A stretch of 64,000 nt of DNA from Hyaloraphidium curvatum (Eukaryota; Monoblepharomycota; Hyaloraphidiomycetes; Hyaloraphidiales; Hyaloraphidiaceae): contig JAIVFI010000019.1 of NCBI GenBank assembly GCA_025558095.1, forward strand, positions 186,001 to 250,000. Reading direction: 5' to 3'. Shown one piece after another: positions 31,421 to 41,665 of this stretch. The notes beneath the pieces are model-generated. The model saw nothing but the letters and a program-made list of their open reading frames with translations, ran no database searches and was not told where the DNA came from. How positions within the stretch are numbered: the first letter of the stretch is position 1; every line of letters begins with the position of its first letter. The translations under genes were made by a program, and so were the position numbers.

Positions 31421-34400
31421 ATGTCACCACAGGATCCACCCGATCCCCGGACGCGCGCGGCCATGCCGCCGTCGATCCCTGACCCTGCGGAAGAGCCTGC
31501 GCAGGAGCGTCGTCCCGCCCCGCCGCCCGCGGACGATCGCGCCGCGGCGGCTGCCGGGCGCGGCGGCGGCGGCGCGGGGCCCGCCCAGCCAGCGCGCCGA
31601 CGGCGCATGCTCATCCCCCTGCCCGAGCGCAATGGTGGCGGCCACGCGCGCGTCATCGGCGAGGCTGCGACCGGCACCGGTGCGGCGACCCCCGACCCCT
31701 CGCCGGACCACGCGCGCGACGACCGCGACGCGCGCAGCTTCCTCGAGCCGAAGCCGCCGTCACTCCGGATCCGTCTTCGCAAGACCGCCACCGGCTACGA
31801 GCACGTGCGGCGCGAGGCCGGCGGAGTGGGACCGGCGCGGCTTCGCACCCCGCGCCTCCAGGAGCCCCCGATCGACGCCGGCTCGTACCCCTCCCCCGCG
31901 CCGCGCAGGCGCTGGGCGGAGGAAGACGGCGACTACCTCGACGAGCACGACTCCCCGCCGGCGCGGAAGCGGCGCCGGACCGTGCGCGCCCCGGCCCCCG
32001 ACCCCGACCCCGGCCCCGCCCCCACCCCCGCTCCCCGTGCCCGCGGCCGCCGGGTGAAGAAGCAGAAGGAGCCGCAACTCCTGCGCTACCTCCGGAAGGC
32101 GGGCAAGAGCGCAGCGGCGGAGAGGCCTGCAGCCGGGGTCGCGGAGGAGGGCGAGGTGGGTCCTCGACGATGCTCGGCCGCCCGCCACCTCTAACGCATC
32201 GTTCAGCACTCCCATTCCGATGCGACCGCAGGCGCTGATGGCGGGGCTACCGGCGGTGTGTGGACGTTGTTGACTCCGAGCGCGTCGCTGATCAGGCACT
32301 CCGATCAGGCACCGAACCCCCGGTCGACGACGACCTCCGCCGCACCGCCGAGCTCCTCCAGGAGTTTGTGCGCCGCGGCGCGGTCTTCGACGCCATCCGC
32401 TCCGGCCTGCCCAATGGCCGCGGCCCCGCTGTCGCCGAGCTACTCGAGGCTGGCGAGCTGGCTCCCCTCCCGGCCGCAACCCCCGAACACCTTGCGAATC
32501 TCAAGGACCTCGAGGACGCATGGACCCGGAAGGCGGCCGAGCGTGGGCCCCCGGGCAAATGGTCGCTCGGGAACGAGCGCGGGGACGTCTCCAAGCTGGC
32601 GACGGCGGACTGGGGCAAGCTCTGTCACTCCTCGCGGACTTTCCCGTCAACGCCGAGGAGCAGTTTGGCGCGGGATCGCGCGGGGTGAAGTACCCTCGAG
32701 AGCCAAACGGACTCCCATACGACGTGTGCCTCACCGGCTTCCAATACCAGAAGATCGCGCCTGCCATCGGCTTCGGGGCCATGTGCCTCGACGGCAAGCC
32801 GATCGTCGCCGACGCGAAGGACAAGAACGGCCCCTTCGACATCACCAACGCGCATGACCTCGAGCTTCTAGATCTCGTCCTCAGGTTCGGGCTTGCGGCC
32901 GGCGCGACGAAGATGTTGGCCTTGTCGGCCATCATGCGCGAGGGCGTCGTCTTTGCGCTGCGCAAGGGGTTCGGCGGCCGCTACGAGGGGGAGACCGAGG
33001 TTTCGGCTGGCGGCGTTCGCTTGCCGCTCCACCTGTTCACGGACCTCAGCGTCGAAGGGCGCAGGGACATCGCGCTTGGGGTCGCCGGCACTCCCCACCT
33101 CCAGCTCCTCATCAATCCGGGGGTCTCGCTCGTGGTCTCGCTGGGACTCTGTGCGGTTGTGAGCGTGACGGGCCGGGGCATGTCGCTCGAGGGGATCATG
33201 GGCGTGCTCTCGGCCGGCTGCGGTCTGTCTCACGAGCAGCTCGTCGAGTTCCTCCGGCTGCTGAAGGACAGGGCGACGCCGAGGGCCTTGGACGCGCTGG
33301 GGAAGGAGATGGCGACGGACCCTGGCATGGACGTCCGGGAACAAATCCACTTTTTGTTCTCGCACGCGGGGGGGGTGATGCTGGGCGAGCTCAAGGACAT
33401 CGTGCGGTCCTTCGTCCCCAAGCCCGTGCGCCGGCAGCTATACGACGACGCGTACGAGACCATCGCCGAGAAGCTCACCCCGGGGGCCCGCGGCAAGGAG
33501 GCGCTCAAGCAGCTGGAGGGCTTGGGGGAGGACGGCGCGGCGCTCGCAGCAAAGCGGATCAGGGAGAGCGGCGCGGGGCCCGCGCTCTTCGCGTGCTTGA
33601 GCGACTTCGAAGGCGGCGATCGGATCGGGGAGCTGGCGCGCAAGGTCGTCGAGATCCTTGGCCAGGAGGCAGTCGACAGCCTGGTCGAGCCGATCCGCGA
33701 GTCGACCAAGGACATCGTCGGCACTGACGATGCCTCGGTCAACCTGCGGAAGGACACGGTGCAACGGGTGGTGCGCGAGCGCCTCGGCGCCGAGAAGGCC
33801 GCCGCGATCGCGGGGCTGGAGGGCGGCCTTCTCCACCCGTTTGGGTTTGGGAAGGCGGCCGCCCTCGAGGCCGGCGAGATCCTGGGACCAGGCCGCCTCT
33901 TTGATCTGCGGATGCACATCAAGACCGTGCTGGAGGAGGACGACGTGAACGAGGCCGAGCCCCGCGACCGGCACGAGGTTGTGTTGGACGAGGCGTCGAA
34001 GCTGTTTGGCCCGGATGTGGCGAACAAGCTGCGGGGCCTCGAAGGGGGAGTGCTGCGGCACGTCGTCGTGGACCGACAGCCGTCAGTCGCCAAGAAGGAG
34101 TGCCCGGTGTGCCAGAAGAAAGTGAGGTTTCTCAAGATGACTTCCGCGTTCACTGATTGGCCGTCTCCCTCTAGGTGACAAACCTCCCGAACCACCTCAA
34201 GTCGCACTCGGACGAGAAGCCCTTCTGCTGCGAACGCTGTGGCACTCGGGTGTGTCTGGTCATCGGAGGTACTGTGTTTCGCTGCTCACACGCTCCCAGT
34301 TCAAGCGCCAAGGGGACATGAAGAAGCATGTCGCTGACGTGAGGTGCAAGCCGCGCAACACCCTGCAGAAGGCCCCGCCGAAGCGGTTGTTCGCCTGCAC

Positions 34401-34638
34401 CAGCTGTGACAAGACGTTCACCAGGCACTACAACCTCGTGAGGCACCAGATGGTGCACACGGGGGTCAAGCCCTACAATTGTGAGCTCTGTTCATCCTCC
34501 TTTGCCCTCAAAAAGGATCTCCAGAGACACCGAGCCAAGCACTCGATGGGGATTAACGCGACAAGGGAGGAGCCGGGGGAGACGAACGAGAACGGGGAGG
34601 ATTCGCAGACGGATGAGTGTTCGCTTGAGGGATTGTAG
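31421..34638 (+). CDS. C2H2 zinc-finger protein with large N-terminal region
   Basis: The ATG at 31421 (MSPQDPPDPRTRAAMPP) starts a Pro/Arg-rich region with NLS-like clusters (ARKRRRTVRAP, RGRRVKKQK). Introns chain in phase. A GTGGGT donor near 32155 leads to GATCAG at about 32299, possibly with a tiny exon ALMAGLPA between. A GTGGGC intron at about 32545-32597 leads to GDGGLGQALSLLADF. A large predicted-helical region follows (LTGFQYQKIAPAIGFGAM, VREQIHFLFSHAGGVML). Introns near 34123-34174 and 34253-34300 join the fingers: CPVCQKK/VTNLPNHLKSH, FCCERCGT/RFKRQGDMKKH, FACTSCDKTF...RHQMVH with a TGVKPYNC linker, then CELCSSSFALKKDLQRHRAKH. It is probably a DNA-binding regulator. It sits inside the interval splitting the HIBADH gene and appears intact. 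Confidence 0.75.
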
Positions 34639-34650
34639 AGTGGCGCTCCG

Positions 34651-34786
34651 ACTACACGCACAGCTGATCGACGTGGAGCTCCTTACCGTGGCCGAGGCCC
34701 AGACCCGGGCCCACCAGGCCCTGGCGAGCATGTTCCTGACCCTGGGGCTGCTGGCCCTCGCCCGAGTCACGCCGTCCAGCGGCTGA
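34651..34786 (+). other. possible bacterial outer-membrane efflux protein tail
   Basis: In this frame the sequence reads VELLTVAEAQTRAHQAL and then a hydrophobic tail to a stop at 34784. The words resemble the C-terminal helix of NodT/OprM-type outer-membrane efflux proteins (pattern LLTVLDAQ). The match is short and weak. It was noticed mainly because a better bacterial match lies on the other strand in the same stretch. Confidence 0.25.
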
Positions 34787-34941
34787 ACCAGGTCTGCACC
34801 CGGTCCAGGTACAGGTAGATGACCGGGGTGATGAACAGGGTGATGAGCTGGGAGAACAGCAGGCCGCCGACCACGGCGACGCCCAGGGACTGGCGGGAAT
34901 TGGAGACGGTGCCGATGCCGATGGCCTGACGGTTCTTCAGG
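34767..34941 (-). pseudogene. bacterial-like RND efflux pump, C-terminal fragment
   Basis: The minus strand encodes about 58 residues reading RQAIGIGTVSNSRQSLGVA, VVGGLLFSQLITLFITPV and IYLYLDRVQTWFSRW, then a stop. This matches the final transmembrane region and C-terminus of AcrB/MdtB/MdtC-type resistance-nodulation-division transporters (pattern RQPLGIAVVGGLLFSQLLTL..TPVVYLYLDR). Such pumps are typical of Gram-negative bacteria, and this segment is an isolated tail with no rest of the gene. It abuts the truncated HIBADH N-terminal half. It may be captured bacterial DNA, a horizontal-transfer remnant, or an assembly/library artefact. Confidence 0.7.
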
Positions 34942-34945
34942 CGGG

Positions 34946-35354
34946 CCCGACGGTGCCGAGCTCCACGAAGACGGGGCCGCGGCCGGTGCCGCCGATCGCG
35001 GCCGCGAAGCGCGAGTAGACCTCGCGCGACTCCGCGGGGCCCGGCAGCGCCGTGAATGCCAGGTCCGCCGCGCGCGCGAGGTCCTCGGCGGAAGCCGCGG
35101 CCGACACCCGCGCGCCCAGCGGCGACACGCGCGGCGACGCGAGAAACGCGTCCACCGCCGGCCGATGCGCGTCCAGCACGAGCAGGTTGACCTCAGAGGG
35201 GAGCTTGGACGCGAGGTTGGCCGCCATCCGCCCGCCCACTGTTCGGGGGAACTGCCGGTCAGGGGACGCCGCGGGGACGAAACAGCGGTCGGCACGCACT
35301 GGATCCGAGCCCCACAAAGCCCACGGTCCGCACGTTGTCGAGAGGTCCGGGCAT
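34946..35354 (-). pseudogene. 3-hydroxyisobutyrate-dehydrogenase-like, N-terminal half
   Basis: The start at 35354 gives MPGPLDNVRTVGFVGLGS. A 61-nt intron (GTGCGT donor, CCTGAC branch, CGAACAG acceptor) completes the Rossmann fingerprint as GLGSMGGRMAANL. The domain continues through the second strand (VNLLVLDAHRP) to FVELGTVGP, which corresponds to the DCSTI-P motif. It then runs into a stop at the junction with the bacterial-like fragment. Everything after this motif is found 4.3 kb away at 29951-30616. The break lies within a beta-hydroxyacid dehydrogenase at the end of its NAD-binding domain core. Confidence 0.75.
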
Positions 35355-35521
35355 CTTGGTTGTCGGAGGAGGTTCGGAAGTCGGAAGTGCGGCACGTTGG
35401 ATCAAGCCCTGTCGGGGCTGAACCCGATCAAGGACAACCCGGACGCCGAAACAACGGCCGGGACAAGACGTCCAACAGTGTTCATTCATTCACGACACAC
35501 TACACACGGCACACCGTGCCA

Positions 35522-37849
35522 TCACTGCTTCCGGGCGACGTGGTGCACGTTGGCCTGGCACGACGGCAGGATCGTGCAGTCCCCGATCTGCACGTGCTCC
35601 GGCCGCGAGGCGGCAAAGACGACGAACTCGGCTGCAGGGATGATCAGCGCCTGCGCCTCTTCGGGGGCCCGATGGATCGACCCACCGACGTCCTTTGGCC
35701 GCAGCGGCGTGAAGCCCTGGTACCACTTGTCCTTGGCCGCCTCGTCCCCGAACCGCACGGCGATAAAGTCGCTGTCCGTCATCCCCGGCGAGATTTCCGT
35801 GACCCTGATCCCCGTGTCGAGCAGCTCCAGCGTGAGCGACTTGTTCAGGGCGTCGGCAAAGAACTTGGTCCCGCAGTAGATCCCGCCGCCCTTGTAGACG
35901 TCCTGGCCAGAGATGGAACCGATGTTGACGATGTGGCCCGCGTTCTTGGCGCGCATCCCGGGGATCACCGCCTGCGCGCACCACAGCATGCCCTTGACGT
36001 TGGTGTCGATCATGGCGTCCACCAGGTCCTCGGGGATGCTCTCGACCGGGTCGACGCCGACGGCGAGGCCGGCGTTGTTGACGAGCACGTCGACGGGGGA
36101 GAAGGGGGAGGGGAGGGAGGAGACGGCCGCGTCGACGGCGGCCTTGTTCCGGACGTCCAGCTCGACGGCGTGCACCTTGAGCCCGGGGTGCGCCGACTCG
36201 AGCTCCTTTCTGAGCGCTTCCAGCTTCTCCAGCCGGCGCGCGCACAGGATGAGGTTCGACCCCTTGGCCGCAAACTCTGTGCCGGCGGATCAGCGGCGTC
36301 GTGCGCCGAATGACGGGGGCACCCACCCTTCGCGCACGCCTCGCCGATCCCCGCGCTCGCTCCCGTGATCAAGACGTTCTTGCCCTTCAGGTCGAACGAA
36401 TCCTTCCTCCCCCGGGGATCCGCCGCCGCCGCCTTGCCCGCCTCCTTGGCCTTTGCCTCCCCGTTCGCCTTCCCCTTGCGCCCCGCCCCGTCCCACATCT
36501 CCCGCGGCACCACCCGCCTCCCGACCTCGGTCATCCCACTCTTCTCCACCGCGGGGTCGATGACGACCTTGATGCAGTCCACGGGGTCGCTCACGAGCTC
36601 CAGCGCCGCGACGTAGTTCTCCAGCGAGTAGGCGTGGGTCACGAGGTGGTCCATGGCGCCGGATTCGACGATATCGAAGGCGCGGTCCCAGCAGCCGTAG
36701 CCGAGGTTGGTGCCGATCACGGTGAGCTCCTTGCCGGCGCTTTTGAGGGGTGCGGGGTCAGCGGGATTGAGACGGGGGCCTGGCAGGAAGCCCACGAGAT
36801 GATGTTCCAGTCCGCGCTGCACTCGGGGTGCTTGCAGATCCCGACGTGGACAAAGGTGCCGCACTTGCGCACGAGCGACAGGCCCTGCGGGATCGACGCC
36901 GGGTTGCCGGTGCACTCAAAGTACACGTCCGGCCCGCCGCGGCCGTCGGTCACGACGTTGGCGACGATGTCGGCAAGGACGTCCTGCGTCGAGAGGCGGG
37001 AGAGGTCGTAGACGTGGTGGGCGCCCATCTTTTTCGCGACCTCGAGCTTGAAGCCCGACGGGTCGACGACGATCTGTGGGATGACAACACGAAAAGCTGC
37101 GGGATCAGCGCTCATCGCCTTCCCGAGTCCGCCGCGACCCACGATGGTGATGGAAGGCAGGTACATCCTGATCGCCGCCACGACGCCCAGCCCGATCGGC
37201 CCCGCCCCGGCAATCAGCACCGTCATCCCGTCCTCCAGCTTTGCCCTGTCCATGGCGTGCACCGACACGGCCACGGGCTCCACCAGCACCCCCCTGTACG
37301 GCGGCATCCCGTCCGGGCACTTGTACACGTACGAGCCCTTGCGGTAGACCATGAAATCCGCGCACGCGCCGTCCAGCGCCTGCCCGTAGATCCTGAGCTT
37401 GTCGCACTTGTTGGGCAGCTCGTGCCTGCAGAACCAGCATTCGTGGCACGCGTAGATCTGTTCGCACACCACGGGGTCGCCGATCTTCAGGCCGAATGCC
37501 TCGGCGGCGCCCTCGCCGAGGGCCGCGACGTCGCCGACGAACTCGTGGCCGGGGATCACTGGCGGCTTTGCCCGTCCTGTCTTGGGGTCTGGGAGACGGA
37601 ACGGGTTCATTCGCCGCCCCTGTCGACCGGCGGCCCGAGCCCGCCGCCATTGGACGGCCACGCACCCCAGTAGAACGGCCCGCCGAGGTACATCTTGACG
37701 TCGGACGCGCAGATGCCGACGGCGGTGACCCTGACGAGCACCTCCATCGGGCCGGGCTGCGGGACGGGCACCCGCTCGACCTTGTAGTCGAGCGCCGCGC
37801 GGGCGACGACCGCGCGCATCGTGGCGTCGGCAGGCGGGTCGGAGGGCAT
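35522..37849 (-). CDS. fused zinc alcohol dehydrogenase (MDR) and short-chain dehydrogenase
   Basis: The start at 37849 (MPSDPPADATMRAVV) begins an MDR domain: VGICASDVKMYLGGPFYWG with a catalytic-zinc Cys, then after a GTGCGT intron VIPGHEFVGD. The four-Cys structural zinc site is CHECWFCRHELPNKC, followed by GAGPIGLG for NAD. Introns near 37078-37170 and 36725-36780 rejoin IRM/IVVDPSGFK and WNIIS/AGKELTVIG. After DPVDCIKVVIDPAVE the frame runs without a stop through a Lys/Ala linker into an SDR domain: GKNVLITGASAGIGEACAK, a GTGGGT intron near 36275-36325, LDVRN, LVNNAGLAVG and catalytic YCGTK, to a stop at 35522. The whole is about 690-700 residues. Both domains keep their catalytic residues. 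It could couple two redox steps on a polyol, but the substrate is unknown. Confidence 0.85.
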
Positions 37850-37982
37850 ACTGGGCGGGGAGCGGGGCGGAGTGTGGGGTGCCGGCCGCGTGGGACGCGG
37901 CCGCTGTTTATGCGCGCGGCGATCGCGAGGGTCCACGCTCCGCCCTCGCCATTGGCACCGCGCCTATTCGCCCCATTCCAGG
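37850..37982. promoter_or_regulatory. compact bidirectional promoter
   Basis: Only 133 bases separate the divergent starts of the MDR-SDR fusion (37849, minus) and the Dabb gene (37983, plus). The interval contains CCATTGG at about 37950, an inverted CCAAT-type box. Co-regulation of the two genes is plausible but inferred. Confidence 0.5.
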
Positions 37983-38625
37983 ATGACGGTCATTCATACC
38001 GGTACCTTCTCTCCGCGGCCCCGGCGTCGTGCCGCGAACCCTGACGGCTCCGCCGCGAAAGTCTTCTTGCGGGTCAAGCCCGACTCGACCCCGGAGGCCG
38101 TTGCCGCTTTCCAGGCCGGCCTGAAGGGCATGGTCGGCAAGGTACCTTCACTCTGCGCGTCGAAGATGGATTTTTGAACGGTCCGCGGTGCAGGTGCCCG
38201 GTATCACGCGGCTAGAGGTCGGCCCGACCTTTACAACGTCGCAGGCAGCGGGTTTTACGCACAGTGGGTTCCTCTTTCTCGCGTTTCGGCTCGTTCTGAC
38301 CTCGATTCAGTGATAGGTCAGCCCTCGTCCCGCGATGCCCTCCCCCGGCCGCCCCGGACACCCTTGACGGGCCGAACCCCACTCCAGTGATCGAGTTCGC
38401 CTCCAAAGAAGATTTGGAAGCTTTCCGCCCGCATCCTGACCGTGGGTTTGCCGCTCCACCTTGCGTTTTCCGGGTTGCTGACGTCTCCGGGGCCGGAAGA
38501 CGTGCACGTGCGGGACAATCTCATCGGACCGGTGGCCGCCGGTGGGTTTTGTCGTCGGCGGACGGGGGCCGCAGCTCATCTGCATTGCGGTGGCAGAGAA
38601 GGTGGTTCTGGACATCGAGGTCTGA
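37983..38625 (+). CDS. stress-responsive Dabb (dimeric A/B barrel) protein
   Basis: The ATG at 37983 gives MTVIHTGTFSPRPRRR, then VFLRVKPDSTPEAVAAFQAG, the first strand and helix of the domain. Small introns join the rest. GTACCT...GTGCAG joins GMVGK to VPGITRLEVGPTF. Another precedes VIEFASKEDLEAFRPHPD. A GTGGGT intron then gives HVHVRDNLIGPVAA, and a last GTGGGT intron gives EKVVLDIEV and a stop at 38623-38625. The pattern (PD-TPE, GLxxMVGKVPG, FxSKEDLEA, HPxH) matches the Dabb family, small dimeric barrels linked to stress response and polyketide-type chemistry. The function here is unknown. Confidence 0.78.
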
Positions 38626-38914
38626 GGGTGCAGGGGCAAGCGGCGGAGGGCGCGCGGAGCCGGGCCGACATGGGTGCCGGATCGGCCGTTGCTTCGCACG
38701 GGAGTGGACAGGGCAGGGGACGGTGGCCTATCTGCTGCATGGAAAGACAAAGGAGGGCAGCCAGCGCCCCGTTTACTGAAGGAGTCACAACAAAAATAGT
38801 CGATCTAGCTCTCTCTCACTCTGCTTCGCTCTGGAGTCCTAGTGTCCCTTGTCCGAGTCTGTCCAATCGCTCTCCGTACTCCAACACATCAGCAGTGGAT
38901 CCCGGCCCTGCGCA

Positions 38915-39467
38915 CTAGAATGCCTCGACGAGCATGTTGGCCACGTCGTCCGACACGAGCACCCGCACGTCCTCCCGCTCCGCGGGCATAAAGATGCTCG
39001 ACACGACCGCCTCAATCCCCCTTCCCTCGTCGGACGCATCGAACGCCGCATCGGTGTCCGAGTCGGACTGCGATCCGGCGTCGATGAAGCCCGAGTCGTG
39101 GTGCGACCGCTTGAGCGTCAGCATGACCGCGGCGACCTCCTCCTCCGCGGGCAGCTCGGGCTGCGCATCGGCGGTGGAGGGATCTTCGGGCAGGTACAGG
39201 CCGAAGAGAGAGTCGGCGAGGGCCGAGGGGAGCGCGTCGGGGGGGACTTCGGCGTTGACGGGCGCCGGGGAGGGCGTGGCGAGGGGGACCACCACGATCG
39301 GGGCCAAGGCGGGTGCGGGAACGTCCGCGGGAGGCGCCGGTGCACGGCGACGGCTCAGAGACCGCGGCAGCGAAAATCCGGGCGGTGCCGGCGAAGCGGC
39401 CGGTGCGGCCGTGCGGCCGAACAGCGCGGCGAAGAAGCGCGAAACTGCGGCGCCGAGTGACGGCATG
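38915..39467 (-). CDS. small acidic hypothetical protein
   Basis: The start at 39467 (MPSLGAAVSRFFAALFG) gives about 183 residues. The N-terminus is amphipathic and basic (SLPRSLSRRRAP). A Pro/Ala-rich linker follows, then an acidic C-terminal half with clustered Ser/Asp (SDSDTDAAFDASDE) and a final hydrophobic strand-like segment (RVLVSDDVANMLVEAF). The clean composition and stop make it a plausible gene, but no family was recognised. Upstream in-frame sequence to 39973 looks non-coding. Confidence 0.5.
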
Positions 39468-40150
39468 GCGACGTGGGGAGGCGGCGTAGGCGGCGTGCTG
39501 ATGGTCAAGACAAAGACAAAAGCAGGCGGGCGGTGTCGCTGGGAGGGACTTTGGCGGCATCCATCCGCGCCGCGAACGCACCAGCCGGTCGGCCGGTCGG
39601 GCGGCACAGCCAGTGCCCACGACCAGAAGCGGCAGGGACAGCTCAAAACCGCCCGAACCCCGGCAAGCCCGGCCGGACCATCACTGTCGTCCGTGCCAGA
39701 ACCGTCTCCGCACCGTCCGCCCCCGAAACGCCCACTTGTTTGGCCATCGGCCGCTCCGAGCGGCCGCATTTGCCGCCCAGGCTGGACAACCCAAGGTTCT
39801 CGACCGATCCGCATTATCGTGACATCGTGAGTCGCGCCCCGGGAATGTCTTGCTGGTCGCAACATTGTCCGGACACGAATTTGCAGCGGGGGATACGGGC
39901 CCATGACGGACAACTCGGCGGAGGGCGGTGGCGTCCGGCGGCCATTCACAATTAGTCGGTGAGGGACCCTCAATGCGACTCAGGCTTCAGCGCCACGCAC
40001 TGCTGATGCCCGGTATCGAATCTATGCATACATAGCGAGCACGCTGGCCGCCCACCTCCCGCCCAACTGTGCTTTACGACCTCCACCAATAGGAAGCCCC
40101 CCTTTCCCGGCACAGCCCCGAACCACAGCCAGCCCCTCCAGCTTCGAACT
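39468..40150. other. intergenic, no gene recognised
   Basis: About 680 bases without a supported gene. It includes the 3' flank of the OYE gene and the upstream region of the small acidic protein. Confidence 0.45.
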
Positions 40151-41665
40151 CTAAGCTGCCCGCGCCAAGTAGGCCGCCGCAACCGCCGCTGCACCCAGCA
40201 CGGCCCACCTCGTCGCGTGCCCCCTGGCATCCACCGGCCAAATGACATCCCTGATCCCGGAATCAGCGCGAATCGACCGATCCGCGCGGCGAATCACCCA
40301 CCAGAACGGCCGCGTCAGGGTGCCCGTGGACGGCTCGAACAGCGCCGCGCGGAACATGAACCCGCCGGCGGCCCCCGGCTTCATCGCGGGGTCGGGGTCC
40401 TGGCCGTCCGCCATGCGCTGGATCTGCAGCGTGTGCCTTCGCGGGCGGATGATCGGGTCAGCAAATGGCGGGGGCAAACGGTGCTCGGCACACCAGTAGC
40501 TCTCGAAGCTGCGCTCGGTGCCTTGCACGGCGTTCCAGTCGATCGGGGGCGGCGGGGCTGCGCTGCCCGCGGAGGAGATCAGAAGCTTGGGGAGCTCCGG
40601 GTGGAGGCACAGCGGGCGGGCCAGGCCAATGAGATCGCAGGCGCCCGAGGCGATGGCTTCGTCCATCGCAGCGCGCGTCCTGAACCCGCCCGTGACCATT
40701 AGCGGGATCTTGACCGCCTTCCTTGCCTTTTCGGCAAACTCGAGGAAGTACGCCTCCCGCTTCTTGGTCGACTCGCGGACGTTGATCCCGACCATCGCAG
40801 GGCTCTCGTATGATCCACCCGACACCTCGACGAAGTCCGCCCCTTCTTCCTCGAGCATCTTCAGCACCTCAATGTTGTCCTCCTCAGTAGACCCGCCTCG
40901 CTGAAAATCGGCTGAATTGAGCTTGCAGGACACACAGAATGAGGGGCCGCAGGCGGCGCGGATGCCGCGGACGATCTCGCGGAGGAGGCGCATCCGATTC
41001 TCGAGCGAGCCGCCGTACTGGTCGCTGCGGCCGACGTTGACCTTGGGATTCAGGAACTCGGAGATGAGGTACCCGTGGGCTTAAACTGGGGGTTAGAGCT
41101 CTGCCGTGTGATAGAAGTCATCGTTTACCCCACCGGCGTGGACCTGGATCCCGTCGAATCCGGCCTCCTTGGCCAGCTTTGCCGTCGTCACGAACCTCTC
41201 CTTGACCTCCAGCACCTCCTCGGTAGTCATGGCAACGGGCTTCGCCAGCAGCCATTTCGGAATCTCCGGCGGCATCTCCAGCCCAACGTCGCTGGGCGCT
41301 TTGGGCCTCGGGTTGACCGCCACCGGCGTCTGCCTCCCCGCGTGGCTAATCTGCATCACGGCCCGGCACCCGTCCTCCTTGCAGGCGCGCGCGTAGTCGG
41401 CGTAGAGCTCCAGATTCGCGGCGTCCGCGGCCTCGAGGGCCACGTTTCGCGGCGCCTCCATGTGCCGCCTGTCCACGGGCACGTTGCCCGTGATGAGCAT
41501 CCCGGCGCCGCCGCGGGCCCAGCGCGAGTAGACGCGGAAGACGCGCGCGTTCGGCAGGTTGGTGCGCGCGTCGGCGAGGGACTCGGTCATGGGTGCCTTC
41601 GCGAGGCGGTTCTTGACGGCGAGCCCGCAGGGGAGGACGAACGGCGTGGAGATGTCGTCGGGCAT
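40151..41665 (-). CDS. NADH:flavin oxidoreductase (Old Yellow Enzyme family) with C-terminal membrane tail
   Basis: The start at 41665 gives MPDDISTPFVLPCGLAVKNR. TIM-barrel motifs follow: RLAKAPMTE, then GGAGMLITGNVPVD, QISHAGRQTP, and FDGIQVHA. The only intron seen (GTGGGG...TTTAAG, about 41085-41140) completes HAAHGYLISEFLNPKVN. GRSDQYGGSLENRMRL follows, then VSCKLNSADF, and later LMVTGGFRTR and DLIGLARPL (FMN phosphate-binding). The catalytic barrel is complete. The extra C-terminus of about 100 residues ends in a hydrophobic segment (WAVLGAAAVAAAYLARAA), suggesting a tail anchor, which is unusual for soluble OYEs. It reduces activated alkenes using NAD(P)H; the physiological substrate is unknown. 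Confidence 0.85.

Noticed and set aside
32545-32640. Suspected frameshift in the zinc-finger gene
   Set aside because: A 53-nt intron (GTGGGC donor in the GAG-C context, TCCAAG acceptor) joins the two frames in phase, so no lesion is needed.
34651-34786. Treating the outer-membrane efflux-like frame as a firm bacterial gene
   Set aside because: The match is one short helix; only the RND tail on the other strand is convincing.
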